This document shows, piece after piece, positions 42,175 through 51,870 of a DNA stretch of 64,000 nt (positions within the stretch are counted from its first letter, which is position 1; every line of letters begins with the position of its first letter). Made by a program: the position numbers and the translations under genes. A model generated the notes under the pieces. It was not told the DNA's origin, made no database searches, and saw only the letters and a program-made list of their open reading frames with translations. The stretch comes from Rhizobium album. GTDB lineage: Bacteria > Pseudomonadota > Alphaproteobacteria > Rhizobiales > Rhizobiaceae. The DNA lies in NCBI RefSeq assembly GCF_003122325.1, contig NZ_QFBC01000001.1, positions 682,001 to 746,000 of the forward strand. Direction: 5' to 3'.

Positions 42175-42361
42175 TCTGGCAGGACCTGCCCGGTGCGGTG
42201 AGGGCGCGTCATTGACGGTTTCCCTTCGCCGCCGGTTGCGATAGACTGTTTCCGCGTTTCCCCGAAACGCTCCATCTCTTTGTTTTTACGCAAAACCGCG
42301 ACGCACTTTTCCCGGAATTGCGCTAGGTTCGGCAAAACAAATCAGGACGGTTATCCCGCCG

Positions 42362-43099
42362 ATGCAGTGGCAGGAACAGGCGATCATTCTCGGCATCAAG
42401 CGGCTCGGCGAAACAAGCGTCATCGCCGAAGTGATGACGCGTGGGCGCGGCCGGCATCTGGGCCTGGTGCGCAACGGCCGTTCGCGCAGCATGCAGCCGG
42501 TGCTGCAGGCCGGCAACGAAGTCGAGGTCACCTGGCGGGCGAGGCTCGACGAGCATCTCGGCGAATTCAAGATCGAACCGGTGCGGCTGCGTGCCGCGCA
42601 GCTGATGGAAACGGCGACCGCCGTCTACGGCATCCAGGCCATGGCCGCCCTGCTGCGCCTGTTGCCGGAGCGCGATCCGCATCCGCATCTTTTCGAGGCA
42701 CTGGACGTGATCCTCGGCCATCTCCACGAGCCCATTGGCGCTGGCGAGCTGTTCATCCGTTTCGAGCTGGCGGTGCTCAACGATCTCGGTTTCGGCCTCG
42801 ATCTCAACGAATGCGCCGCGACCGGCAGCAGCGACGATCTCGTTTACGTCTCGCCGAAATCCGGCCGCGCCGTCTGCCGTGCGGCCGGTGCCCCTTATGC
42901 CGAACGCCTGCTCGCCCTGCCGTCGTTCCTCGCCAATGGCGAGCGCCGGGGCGCCGACTATCACGGTCTGGAAGCCGCCTTTCGCCTCACCGCCTTTTTC
43001 CTTCATCGCCACGTCTATGAGCCGCGTGGCCTGACGGTGACGTCGGCACGCGACGGTTTCGTCCAGGCCGCCCTGAAAGCGCTCAAGCGCGCCGCTTGA
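42362..43099 (+). CDS. recO: DNA repair protein RecO
   Basis: A 245-residue RecO that helps load RecA with RecF and RecR. The OB-fold N-terminus has [40 protein letters not shown] and [20 protein letters not shown]. The helical C-terminal part has [19 protein letters not shown], where zinc cysteines of other RecO proteins are only partly kept. The last 17 bases overlap tail to tail with the MOSC gene on the other strand. Confidence 0.93.
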   Translation: MQWQEQAIILGIKRLGETSVIAEVMTRGRGRHLGLVRNGRSRSMQPVLQAGNEVEVTWRARLDEHLGEFKIEPVRLRAAQLMETATAVYGIQAMAALLRLLPERDPHPHLFEALDVILGHLHEPIGAGELFIRFELAVLNDLGFGLDLNECAATGSSDDLVYVSPKSGRAVCRAAGAPYAERLLALPSFLANGERRGADYHGLEAAFRLTAFFLHRHVYEPRGLTVTSARDGFVQAALKALKRAA

Positions 43100-43937
43100 T
43101 CGCCCAGCCTTCCGGCCGCTCATGGATCACCGTCACCGCGTCGCCGAGGTCGATGTGGCCTTCGCCGCGCGGCACGGCGTTCCAGCCGAACAGCGGGCCG
43201 GGCACGCGCCGATCGGCGGACATGCGGATGCGGCCCATGGCCGGCATCGGTGAGGCGATCTCGCGGGAGCCGGTGCGCTGGTCCTGGGTCGTCATGATGC
43301 AGCGGGCACAGGGCTTGACGAGGTCGAGCCTGATGCCGCCGATCTCGATGGCCGCCCAGCGGTCCTCCGCCCAGGGCTCGTCGCTGTCGATGACGATGTT
43401 CGGTCGGAAGCGATCCATGCCGACGCCCGCCTCGCCATGCGCCGCCATGTCGTCGTTCAGGGCCTTCAGCGAACCCGTCGTCGTCACCAGGATCTGGTAG
43501 CCGTCGGCAAAACGCACCGGCGTGCCTTCGCCGGCCCATTCCTCGCTGGCGATGCGTGTCGAATGGCTGTCGAAGAACACCAGGCGCACCGGCCGCTCCA
43601 GCCAGTCGCTCAGCGTCGCATGCACCGCCGCATCGGCCAGCGCTGCGCTCAGTTCCGATTTCCAGACGTCGACGCCGAGGCGGTCCTCACCCGTCGGCCG
43701 GGCAGCGACGATCTCGCCCTTGCCGTCCATGGCCAGCCGAAGCCCACCGTCCCCGGCCGGTTCGACGCTGATGCGCGCCAATGCCGGCATGTCCCGCTGG
43801 GTGATGAAATGTCCGTCCGGGTCCGTCAGCATGGCGAAACGGTCGCCTTGCATGCCGAAGGCGTCGATCCTGGCGCTGTCGAGCGTGATGCCGCGGGCGC
43901 TCTTGAACGGATAGATGAACAGGTTGGCGACACGCAT
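43083..43937 (-). CDS. MOSC-domain protein
   Basis: A 284-residue protein with a MOSC N-terminal beta-barrel ([38 protein letters not shown]) and a C-terminal MOSC domain with the key cysteine in [18 protein letters not shown], plus [20 protein letters not shown] proteins carry molybdenum cofactor or transfer sulfur, for example in hydroxylamine-compound reduction (YcbX/mARC type). The start overlaps the HD-gene stop by one base (TGATG), so the genes are co-translated. Its tail overlaps recO by 17 bases. Confidence 0.88.
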   Translation of the reverse strand: MRVANLFIYPFKSARGITLDSARIDAFGMQGDRFAMLTDPDGHFITQRDMPALARISVEPAGDGGLRLAMDGKGEIVAARPTGEDRLGVDVWKSELSAALADAAVHATLSDWLERPVRLVFFDSHSTRIASEEWAGEGTPVRFADGYQILVTTTGSLKALNDDMAAHGEAGVGMDRFRPNIVIDSDEPWAEDRWAAIEIGGIRLDLVKPCARCIMTTQDQRTGSREIASPMPAMGRIRMSADRRVPGPLFGWNAVPRGEGHIDLGDAVTVIHERPEGWAIKRRA

Positions 43938-44626
43938 CAGAGGTTTCCTTGGATTTCGTCGAGAAAGAGGTCGTAGACCTGCCGCAGCCGGTCGTGGCGT
44001 TCCAGCGCCAGCCTTGCACCTTCGACCGTGTGGAAGCCGTCCGCCAGCTTGAAAAGCTTGGCGGCGAAATGATCGATGGCATAGGCCCTGTCGTCGAGCG
44101 GCCGGGCGTTCGCCTCGGGATCGGCAGCATCGTAGAGCGCCGAGCCCATGCGGCCGGCGACGTAGAAGCAGCGCGCGGCGCCCACCATGCCGATGGCATC
44201 GAGGCGGTCGGCGTCCTGCAGGATTTTTGCTTCCAACGTCTCCGGGGCGATGTTGGCGGAAAAGCTGTGCGTTGTGATCGCATGCGCGACGGCGGCGATA
44301 TCCTGCGCACGCCAGCCGAGGCCGTCGAGAATGCCGGCGGCCTTGTCGGCTGCAAGCCGCGAGGCCTGCGATCGCAGGGGAGAATTCTTTTCGACCGCGA
44401 CGCAGTCGTGCAGCAGCACGGCCGCAGCCAGGACCTGCCCGTCGCCACCTTCGACGGCATGGATGCGCATGGCGTTGCGGTAGACGCGCAGCAGGTGGGC
44501 GACATCGTGCGAACCGTCGTCGCCCTCCGTCGCATGCGGCAGCAGTTCTGCCGCCAGCGCCTGATGCGGCGCAAAGGCGGAACTGAGATCGTGCGAGGAC
44601 GGAAGGGAGCGGCTTCGATGCGACAT
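43937..44626 (-). CDS. HD-domain hydrolase
   Basis: A 229-residue HD phosphohydrolase. The metal ligands are visible: the first histidine in GSHDVAHLLRVYRNAM, the HD pair in AAAVLLHDCVAVEKNS and the final aspartate in ILQDADRLDAIGMVG. It resembles YedJ/COG1418-type enzymes of unknown nucleotide substrate. It lies between a large DUF2339 gene (35 bases upstream) and the MOSC gene (one-base overlap), forming a three-gene minus-strand operon. Confidence 0.87.
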   Translation of the reverse strand: MSHRSRSLPSSHDLSSAFAPHQALAAELLPHATEGDDGSHDVAHLLRVYRNAMRIHAVEGGDGQVLAAAVLLHDCVAVEKNSPLRSQASRLAADKAAGILDGLGWRAQDIAAVAHAITTHSFSANIAPETLEAKILQDADRLDAIGMVGAARCFYVAGRMGSALYDAADPEANARPLDDRAYAIDHFAAKLFKLADGFHTVEGARLALERHDRLRQVYDLFLDEIQGNL

Positions 44627-44661
44627 ATGCGATCCTTACCGCCTTCGGCTTCGGTCGGCAA

Positions 44662-47475
44662 TCACCCCTCGGCCGCGACCTCCCGCTGCGGCTTGCCACT
44701 TCCCTTGCTGGTGAGAATGCGCTGGTAGAACAGGCCGATGCCGATCAGCACGATGCCGAGGCCGATGAAGGAGATCGGGCGCAGCACGCCGTCGAGGTTC
44801 GACATGTCGATGAGAAACACCTTGACGACCGTCAGGAAAACCAGCACCGCCGAAGCGACGCGCAGGCTCTTGGCGTCGAACCGCGAACCAAGCCCGAGCA
44901 GGATGACGCCGATCAGCAGCCAGACCACCGAATAGCTGTAGGTCTCGCTTTGCAGGAAGCCTTTCCAGTCCTGCAGATTTTCGCCCTGCCAGAACCGCCG
45001 CACCGAGAGTGTCGCCCAGACGAAACCCAGCACCGCGCCGGCAACGGCAAGCGCGGTGACATAAGGCATCGGTCGGCGGTTGCGGGCATAATAGGCGAGG
45101 CCGGCATAAGCGATGCCGGGCAGCAGGTAGCCGATCAGCAGCAGGTTGAGCAACGGCAGGCGACCGGTATTTTCGCCGGTAAAGTAGGGGTTGAGCGTCA
45201 ACAGGTGGGCGCCGAGGATCGACAGCATCGAGAACACGCCGGCCAGCATCGAGCCATAACGGAACACAGAGCTCGGCGAGCGGAAATCGAGCGTCATCAG
45301 CACCGCGGACGCGCCGATGGTCAGCAGCGTGTAGATGGACTGTTCGCTGAGCGTCGGCACGTCGCCCTGCAGCACGCCGCCGTTCATCGCGTGGCGCACG
45401 AGGACGGCGACGGTGAGGAACGCCATCAGGCTGGCGAGCGCCTGCAGCAGGTTGCGGACGCGCAGATCCGGCCAGGCGCGCAGTTCGAAGGCGGCGATGG
45501 CCGCAAGCAACGCCGGAATACCGTAACCGACCGCCAGCGCGTTGAAGATCGGCTGCGTGCCGAGATTGTCGACACCGACGATGGTGGGGTCGGCGGCGAT
45601 CTGCGCCAGCACGAGCACGCAGGCTGCCGCCATCGCCCAGGGCAGCATCGCCCATGGTCGGATGCGCGTGGCGAGGACGAAGGCAAAACCGATGATCGCC
45701 GTGCCGACGATCGCCTGCACATCGTGGACAAGGCAATGCAGGGCGAAAACGAAGATGGCAAAGGCGCCGGCGATGAGCCAGTTGAGCGAAGCCGTGCGGC
45801 CTTCGCCCCGGCGCGACAGCCACTCGGCGGCGGCGAGATAGGCGAGGCCTAGCCCGATCCCGTAGAGCCCATGTGTCCAGTCACGGCCGAGATTGCCGAA
45901 ATTCAAGAGACTGATTCCGCCGCCGATCAGCGGCACGACGACCGCGAGCGCGCACCACAGGGTCGAAAACTGCGGCTCGCCGCGTCCATGCCGGTAAAGG
46001 AAGGCAAAGCCGAACAGCACGAACAGCGCCCCCAACCCAAGGCAAAGGACGATTTCGGTGCCGTAACCGATGCCTGCAGCCGTGGCGCCGGGTTCGACGT
46101 CAAGGCCGATGACCTCGGGATAGAAGCTGGTGACGGCCAGCAGCATCATGCCGGCGATGGCGCCAAGCGCGGCAAAGATGGCGGCCAGCGCCGCATATAG
46201 CCGGCCGGCGCCAAAGGCCGCGACCGTGGCGATCAGGGCGGCAAAGGCAAAGGCCGGATCCATCGTCGCAGGCGTCGGCACGGCGATCATGGCGAGCGGC
46301 GGCAGCATGGCCGCAAGGCTGGCAGTGACAGTCAGCGCCGCCGGCGGGCGGGCGAAAAGGCGCTCCCAAGGTCCCGGCTGCCAACCGTGGCTGGCTGTAG
46401 GCGCCGCGGGGGCCGCGCCTGCAACGGGCTCGGCGGCATCTGTATCTATCGGCTCAGCCGTCGCAGCGGTTTCACCAAAGCTGCGGCCCGGCCAGAGAAA
46501 GAGGGTGCCGGCCAGCATCACCAGCAAGGCGAGCGTTGCCGGAACCGGATCGATGACCGGCGCCTTGACGATGTAGGCGAGGGCCCAGATCGCCATGCCG
46601 GCATTGGCCAGCGACGGCACGATGGTCCAGCGGCGGAAGCGCGCCGCCGCCGCGGTTGCCAGCCAGCTGATGCTGAGAAAGGCGAAGAGGGCGCGGATAT
46701 CCGGCGCATCCGCGGCGATCAGCGCCGGCGTCAGCATCGAGCCCAACAAGCCGACGCCCGCCAGCGCCTGGCCGTGCAGCAGCGACAGCCCGAGCGTTGC
46801 AAAACCGACGAGCGCCAGCATGAAGAAGGCCGGCGCCGGGCCGATGAAGCTGTAGATCGCATAGGCGGCGTAAACGACACCGAACAGCGTCACCGCGCCG
46901 GCGGCCGTCAGCACGCCGGGGATCATGGCGTTGCGGAAAGCGTCCTTCTCGAACGGTAGCGCCCGGCGGCGCACCACTTCGCCGGCGCCGAACAAGGCGA
47001 GGCCGAAGACGGCGGCCATCACCAGCCGCACGGCCGGGCTCAAGAGGCCGCTTTCGATGGAATACTTGATCAGGAATATGCCGCCGAACGCCAGGGCGAG
47101 GCCGCCGACCCAGACCGCCCATCGGGCACCGAGCCAGCTTTCCAGGCTCTCCCGGCTCGGCAGTTCGCGGGCAGCGATTTGAGGGGAAACATCCTCCGCC
47201 GGCGGTATCGTTTCGGTCGGTTCCGGTGCCTCCGGCGTCACCGGTTCGGTCGCCGTTCCCACCTGTTCCTGCACGTCTGCCGTCTCGACTTCATTGGTTG
47301 CAAGACTGGCGGCTTCAGCGGCCGTTTCGACTGCTGCCGGTGCCGCAAGCTGCATCTCGGCCAGTTGCGCGCTCAGCCGGTTTAGCTCTCTCTCCATCTG
47401 CCGCAGGCGTCGGTCGTTGCCGCGTTGCGTCGCAAAGCCGATGATGAAGACGAGGATAAGGAGGATTTCGAACAT
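44662..47475 (-). CDS. DUF2339 large polytopic membrane protein
   Basis: A 937-residue membrane protein of the DUF2339 family. An N-terminal membrane helix (MFEILLILVFIIGFATQRGN) is followed by a coiled coil (RRLRQMERELNRLSAQLAEM), a Pro/Glu-rich linker (about 55-110) and more than twenty membrane segments. The family start SWLGARWAVWVGGLALAFGG is near residue 115. Function is unknown. The ATG at 47475 matches the usual N-terminus; the frame extends to 47571 without family features. First gene of the DUF2339-HD-MOSC operon. Confidence 0.85.
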   Translation of the reverse strand: MFEILLILVFIIGFATQRGNDRRLRQMERELNRLSAQLAEMQLAAPAAVETAAEAASLATNEVETADVQEQVGTATEPVTPEAPEPTETIPPAEDVSPQIAARELPSRESLESWLGARWAVWVGGLALAFGGIFLIKYSIESGLLSPAVRLVMAAVFGLALFGAGEVVRRRALPFEKDAFRNAMIPGVLTAAGAVTLFGVVYAAYAIYSFIGPAPAFFMLALVGFATLGLSLLHGQALAGVGLLGSMLTPALIAADAPDIRALFAFLSISWLATAAAARFRRWTIVPSLANAGMAIWALAYIVKAPVIDPVPATLALLVMLAGTLFLWPGRSFGETAATAEPIDTDAAEPVAGAAPAAPTASHGWQPGPWERLFARPPAALTVTASLAAMLPPLAMIAVPTPATMDPAFAFAALIATVAAFGAGRLYAALAAIFAALGAIAGMMLLAVTSFYPEVIGLDVEPGATAAGIGYGTEIVLCLGLGALFVLFGFAFLYRHGRGEPQFSTLWCALAVVVPLIGGGISLLNFGNLGRDWTHGLYGIGLGLAYLAAAEWLSRRGEGRTASLNWLIAGAFAIFVFALHCLVHDVQAIVGTAIIGFAFVLATRIRPWAMLPWAMAAACVLVLAQIAADPTIVGVDNLGTQPIFNALAVGYGIPALLAAIAAFELRAWPDLRVRNLLQALASLMAFLTVAVLVRHAMNGGVLQGDVPTLSEQSIYTLLTIGASAVLMTLDFRSPSSVFRYGSMLAGVFSMLSILGAHLLTLNPYFTGENTGRLPLLNLLLIGYLLPGIAYAGLAYYARNRRPMPYVTALAVAGAVLGFVWATLSVRRFWQGENLQDWKGFLQSETYSYSVVWLLIGVILLGLGSRFDAKSLRVASAVLVFLTVVKVFLIDMSNLDGVLRPISFIGLGIVLIGIGLFYQRILTSKGSGKPQREVAAEG

Positions 47476-47622
47476 GCCCCACCAGAAATCGAGAAACCGA
47501 GTCCACCAATCTAATGCATTGACGGCACACGGAAAGGCGGCCTGGCCGGCATTCGGCGTATTTCGCAACACAGCTTGTTGACAGCCGTCGAGAAGACGGG
47601 CGCCTGCAACGGTTTATTCGAC

Positions 47623-49485
47623 CTATTCGGCGGGGTAGAATTCCATCATCGCCTGGGCCTCGCTGACCGGCCGCGGCGCATTGACGTAATACCCCTGGAT
47701 TTCGTCACAGGCTTCCTTCTGCAGCAGCGAGAACTGTTCGCTGGTTTCCACGCCCTCGACCGTGATCGCCATGCCGAGTGTCTTGCCGAGGAAGATGATC
47801 GCCCGGATCAGCGCCAGCGCCTGCTGGTTTTCGGCGATATCGTCGACGAAGGACTTGTCGATCTTGATCTTGTCGAACGGGAAGCTGCGCAGGTAGCTCA
47901 GCGAGGAATAGCCGGTTCCGAAATCATCCATCGAGATGCTGACGCCATGGAATTTCAGGTCGTGCAGCAAAGCGAGCGTCTGGTCGCGGTTCTGGATGAT
48001 GACGCTTTCGGTGATTTCCAGGTCCAGCCGTTCCGGCGGAAGTCCGGCGACCGCCAGCGCCGAGACGATGTCGCCGAAGAGATCGGCGCTCTTGAACTGG
48101 ATGGCGGAAACATTGACGGAGACCTTCACCTCCTCCGGCCACTGCGCCGCATCGAGGCAGGCCTGGTACAGCACCCAGCGGCCGAGATCGACGATCAGGC
48201 CCATTTCCTCCGCCAGGGGAATGAAATCGGCCGGCGACACGCGGCCGCGCTGCGGGTGGTTCCAGCGCAGCAGCGCTTCGAGCGTCGAGACCTTTTCCCG
48301 GTGAAGATCGTAGATCGGCTGGTAATACAGCTCGAATTCGCCGTTCTGCACCGCTTTCCGCAGGTCGGCCTCCAGTTCGCGGCGCGCCTGCTGGCGGGCA
48401 TCCATCTCCGGCTTGAAATACCGCAAGGTCTTGCGGCCTTCGGATTTGGCGCGGGCCAGCGCCATGCCGGCGCTGCGCAGCAGGATATCGAGCTGTTGGC
48501 CGTAGTCGGGCGCGATGACGATGCCGATCGAGGTGCTGAGCAGGATCTGCTTGCCGTCGACCGAAAACGGGTGACCGAGCTGGTCGATGATCGCGTGGGC
48601 GAGATCGGTTGATCCCTCAGGCTGGCGGGCCTTCGTCTGGATGATGACGAATTCGTCGGATCCGAGCCGTGCGACGACATCCTGCGGTCCCAGGCACTCG
48701 ACCAGCCGTTCGGCGGCGAGCTTCAGCACCTCGTCGCCGGTCGAGGCGCCCATCGTATCGTTGATCGTCTTGAAGAAATCGAGATTGAGTTGCAGCAAGG
48801 CGAGCTTTTCGCCGTCCTTCAGCCCGGCAAGCCGCTCCTCCAGTTGTTGGCGGAAGGCGAGGCGGTTGGCGAGGTTGGTCAGCGGATCGCGCAGCGCGAT
48901 CTCCCGTAGCCGGTCCCCGGCCTTGCGCTCCTTTGTCGCGTCCTGGTGGATAGCGACACACTGGCCGTCCGGCAGGAAGGTCAGGACGACATGGATGATC
49001 CTTCCGTCATCCATTTCCCATTCGCGAAATTCCGTGCGTTGCGGTTGCGTGGTCTCGGATGCCTGCGGCAGAAGCGCACTGCGCATGCTCTCCGTTCCCT
49101 TGACCAGCGGGCGCAACGTCTCGAAGTTCACCCCCGGCTGGACGCTGGCGGACGGAAGACCGAGATGCTGGCAGAACTGCTTGTTGCAGGCGACGAGCGT
49201 GCCGTTCCTGTCGAACAGGCTGATGCCGACAGGCGCATTGTCGAGGACGTTCTGCAAAAGGGCATTGCGTGCCTTGGCGGCGGCAAGGCGGAAATCGAGG
49301 TCTGCCGTCGTCGCCTGGTGGACGGAGCGCATCTTGCCCATCGCCTCTTCGGCGAGGCGGATTTCCGTCTGGTAGTCGCGGTAAGCCCCGACGACAAGAT
49401 CCATCAGACGCTCGGAATCGATCGTGCCGCCCTCGGCGGCGAGGCGCCATTGCTGGCTGAACTGGAGTTCAGGCGAGAGCATCAT
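47623..49485 (-). CDS. PAS-GGDEF-EAL protein with degenerate GGDEF
   Basis: A 620-residue cytosolic protein. A coiled region (about 25-75) is followed by a PAS domain (about 77-185, NAPVGISLFDRNGTLVACNK), a GGDEF domain (about 193-355) whose signature reads ARLGSDEF instead of GGDEF, and an EAL domain (about 375-612) with TLEALLRWNHP, VNVSAIQF, LDLEITES, SMDDFGTGYSSLSYL, KIKIDKSF and EGVETSEQF intact. It is therefore probably a cyclic di-GMP phosphodiesterase regulated by the PAS and GGDEF parts. Transcribed alone. Confidence 0.93.
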   Translation of the reverse strand: MMLSPELQFSQQWRLAAEGGTIDSERLMDLVVGAYRDYQTEIRLAEEAMGKMRSVHQATTADLDFRLAAAKARNALLQNVLDNAPVGISLFDRNGTLVACNKQFCQHLGLPSASVQPGVNFETLRPLVKGTESMRSALLPQASETTQPQRTEFREWEMDDGRIIHVVLTFLPDGQCVAIHQDATKERKAGDRLREIALRDPLTNLANRLAFRQQLEERLAGLKDGEKLALLQLNLDFFKTINDTMGASTGDEVLKLAAERLVECLGPQDVVARLGSDEFVIIQTKARQPEGSTDLAHAIIDQLGHPFSVDGKQILLSTSIGIVIAPDYGQQLDILLRSAGMALARAKSEGRKTLRYFKPEMDARQQARRELEADLRKAVQNGEFELYYQPIYDLHREKVSTLEALLRWNHPQRGRVSPADFIPLAEEMGLIVDLGRWVLYQACLDAAQWPEEVKVSVNVSAIQFKSADLFGDIVSALAVAGLPPERLDLEITESVIIQNRDQTLALLHDLKFHGVSISMDDFGTGYSSLSYLRSFPFDKIKIDKSFVDDIAENQQALALIRAIIFLGKTLGMAITVEGVETSEQFSLLQKEACDEIQGYYVNAPRPVSEAQAMMEFYPAE

Positions 49486-49879
49486 TGCATCTTAAGAATG
49501 CGTCGGACGGGAGGAAGAGACATAATGCGGTGCGTCCCGCAAAATCAGTCGAAACATCTATTATTTTCTCCGCAGATAACAAGATAACGATATCCAAAAA
49601 TGCCGTAACTGCCGAATCCTCAACGAGAAAACGGCATTGAAACATAGTGCGATCCGAGGAAAATCCCCCACCTCCAGATTGGGTGAGCGAGGTTAATATT
49701 CTGTTGATTCCATCTTCCTCGCAGCGACGCCGGACGAAGAATTTCCGGCCGCCGGCGGTCGGGCGCCAATGCCCGCATTCGCCTGTCACATGTTTACCCG
49801 CCGCGCCCGGCGGGAACCGCATGCCGGCTCAGGCGTTGGGCTTCCAAGTGATGAAAACAGGATCGAGGAAGGATCTGAG
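49486..49879. other. Gene-free divergent promoter region
   Basis: About 390 bases between the divergent PAS-GGDEF-EAL and sodC genes. An AT-richer part (about 49545-49600) probably holds promoters. No gene or RNA seen. Confidence 0.5.
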
Positions 49880-50386
49880 ATGAGAAGCATTCTTTTTTCG
49901 GCGTTGGCGGTCATCGCCCTTGCCGCTCCGGCGGCCGCCCAACAGACCCAGAACGCCATCGCCAATTTTATCGGGGCCGACGGCAAGGAGACCGGCCGTG
50001 CCGCACTGACCGGGGGCAAGACCGGCGTACTGATCGAAGTCGAGGTTTCCAACCTGCCCCCGAACAGCTGGGTGGCCTTCCACGTCCATGAAAACGGTCG
50101 CTGCGACGCCGCCTCCCATCATGAAAGCGCCGGCGGTCATTTCAATCCGGACAAGAAGGAGCATGGGTTCCTGGCGGCCGAAGGACCGCATGCCGGCGAT
50201 ATGCCGAACATCTATGTCGGCGCCGACGGCACGGCGCGTGCGCATGTCTTCAACAACCTGGTAACGCTGAACGACAAGAATGCCATTCGCGGCAAGGCGC
50301 TGATGATCCACGCGCGCTCCGACGATTATCGAAGCCAGCCCTCCGGCGATGCCGGAGACAGGCTCGCCTGCGGCGTGATCCAATAG
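49880..50386 (+). CDS. sodC: Periplasmic Cu/Zn superoxide dismutase
   Basis: A 168-residue enzyme with a signal peptide (MRSILFSALAVIALAAPAAA, then QQ). Copper and zinc ligands are all visible: AFHVHENGRCD, HESAGGHFNPDKKEHG, PHAGDMPNIYV and LMIHARSDDYRSQPSG. The disulfide cysteines lie in ENGRC and RLACGVI, and the active-site arginine in GDRLACGVI. It removes superoxide in the periplasm (EC 1.15.1.1). The ATG at 49880 follows GGAAGGATCTGAG. It converges on the MscS gene with 25 bases between stops. Confidence 0.95.
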   Translation: MRSILFSALAVIALAAPAAAQQTQNAIANFIGADGKETGRAALTGGKTGVLIEVEVSNLPPNSWVAFHVHENGRCDAASHHESAGGHFNPDKKEHGFLAAEGPHAGDMPNIYVGADGTARAHVFNNLVTLNDKNAIRGKALMIHARSDDYRSQPSGDAGDRLACGVIQ

Positions 50387-50411
50387 GATCGCCTTGGTCG
50401 CGCCCCTTGTG

Positions 50412-51230
50412 TCAGGGGCGGGCCGGCGCGTCTTCCGGTTGCTGATAGAACGCGCGTTTGACCGCGCGGCGCACGGCGCGGGTGGTCTCGTCCCAATGGC
50501 GGGTGCCCGCCCAGTATCGCAACGTCAGCGTCACCTTCGTGTCGGTGAGATCGGCGATGAACGTGTGTGGTGCGGGCGAAGCCTCGACATTCGGCACCTG
50601 CCGGGCAAGTTCGTGGAGTTTCCTTTCAGCATCCTGAAGGTCGTCCTTGACGTCGAGCACGATGCTCAGGTCGTGGCGGCGGGCCTTTTCACGGCTGTAA
50701 TTGGTGACCGGCGTGTTCCACAAGGTGGAATTGGGTGCAAGACGGTAAAGCCCGTCGGCGGTTCGTAGTTCGGTGGCGAACAGGCCGATTTCCTGCACGG
50801 TGCCGGAAACCGACGAGGTTTCGATATATTCCCCGACGCGGAAGGGACGCAGCACCAGCAGCATGATGCCTGCGGCGATGTTCTGCAGCGTGCCTTGCAA
50901 GGCAAGGCCGATGGCAAGACCCGCCGCACCCAGGGCGGCGATGATCGAGGCTGTCTGGACGCCGAACTGCCCCAGCACGGTGATGAAGACGAGAATGAGA
51001 ATCAGATAGCGGATGAGATTCGAGAAAAATCCGGCAAGCGTTTCGTCGATGCCGTGAACGCTCCTGAGGCCACGATGCGCCCAGCGGTGCAATAGGCCGG
51101 CCAGCAGCCAGCCGATAATGAGAATGACGATGGCGCCGATGATCGAGAACGAATAATGCACCGCCAGCGCACCGGCCTGGCTGACAGCCGCGCGGCTGGC
51201 GAGAATGAAATCGGTCGCTTCCTGGTTCAT
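50412..51230 (-). CDS. Small-conductance mechanosensitive channel (MscS family)
   Basis: A 272-residue channel protein. Three membrane segments occupy the N-terminal half; the pore-lining TM3 is the Ala/Gly-rich AALGAAGLAIGLALQGTLQNIA. The beta domain follows with RPFRVGEYIE and GTVQEIGLFATELRTADG, and a C-terminal cytosolic vestibule. It opens on membrane tension to release solutes during osmotic downshift. The ATG at 51230 is chosen; an upstream in-frame start at 51272 adds 14 residues. Confidence 0.92.
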   Translation of the reverse strand: MNQEATDFILASRAAVSQAGALAVHYSFSIIGAIVILIIGWLLAGLLHRWAHRGLRSVHGIDETLAGFFSNLIRYLILILVFITVLGQFGVQTASIIAALGAAGLAIGLALQGTLQNIAAGIMLLVLRPFRVGEYIETSSVSGTVQEIGLFATELRTADGLYRLAPNSTLWNTPVTNYSREKARRHDLSIVLDVKDDLQDAERKLHELARQVPNVEASPAPHTFIADLTDTKVTLTLRYWAGTRHWDETTRAVRRAVKRAFYQQPEDAPARP

Positions 51231-51334
51231 TGTCCGGTGATGGCTCCAGCTATTGATGGTGCAACAGAACATGGAGCACCGGGCGGGCGGGTCAACCTTT
51301 CCGGGCTGGATCAGATGGGTCGGTAGGCGAGGCT

Positions 51335-51868
51335 TCAGGAGGAGGCAGCGTCGCCGGACGGCAGGAGTGGAAGGACGAACGGCACGTTGCCGTCCGTGTC
51401 CGCACCACGACCGATGGCGCGCACTGCTGCGACCAGCCGGCCGTTCCGCCCGAGCATGTGATCGCCGATTTCGACCAGCCGGGCGTTCGGTGTGACGTAT
51501 CGGGAGACCTGCCGCAGGCGGTTCGCCAGGACCGCGTCGTCCTGATCGGGATGGAGCGCGAGAACGGTGATGAGGGCTGCAGCCGGCGAGCGGGAAATGC
51601 CCATCCAGCAGTGAATGAGCACGGGGGCCGATTGATCCCAGCTCCGGGCGAAATCGATGATCTGCCCGACATGGCTCTCCTGCGGCGCAACCAGGTCGGG
51701 CGTGCCCGCGAAGCTGATGTCGTTCATGCCGAGAACGAGGTGCCGCGCCTTGTCGATGACGGCCGGCCGATGAAAATCCTGGCCTTTCGCCAGCAGGCTG
51801 ACCATTTCCCTTGCGCGATGCTTGACCGCCATTTCAGCCATGCGGGCGAGGGGAGAGACGACGATCAT
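51335..51868 (-). CDS. Tyrosine/dual-specificity phosphatase-like protein
   Basis: A 177-residue protein with the CX5R phosphatase loop in VLIHCWMGISRSPAAALIT and an upstream general-acid candidate in GMNDISFAG. It resembles small alphaproteobacterial tyrosine-phosphatase-family proteins. The substrate is unknown. The ATG at 51868 begins two bases after the stop of the HD gene, so it is the last gene of the ygfZ-HD-phosphatase operon. Confidence 0.82.
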   Translation of the reverse strand: MIVVSPLARMAEMAVKHRAREMVSLLAKGQDFHRPAVIDKARHLVLGMNDISFAGTPDLVAPQESHVGQIIDFARSWDQSAPVLIHCWMGISRSPAAALITVLALHPDQDDAVLANRLRQVSRYVTPNARLVEIGDHMLGRNGRLVAAVRAIGRGADTDGNVPFVLPLLPSGDAASS

Positions 51869-51870
51869 GG

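Noticed and set aside
43083-44699. A 538-codon frame ending in the MOSC protein, apparently a fusion.
   Set aside because: The upstream part overlaps the HD gene in another frame; the MOSC family start is at 43937.
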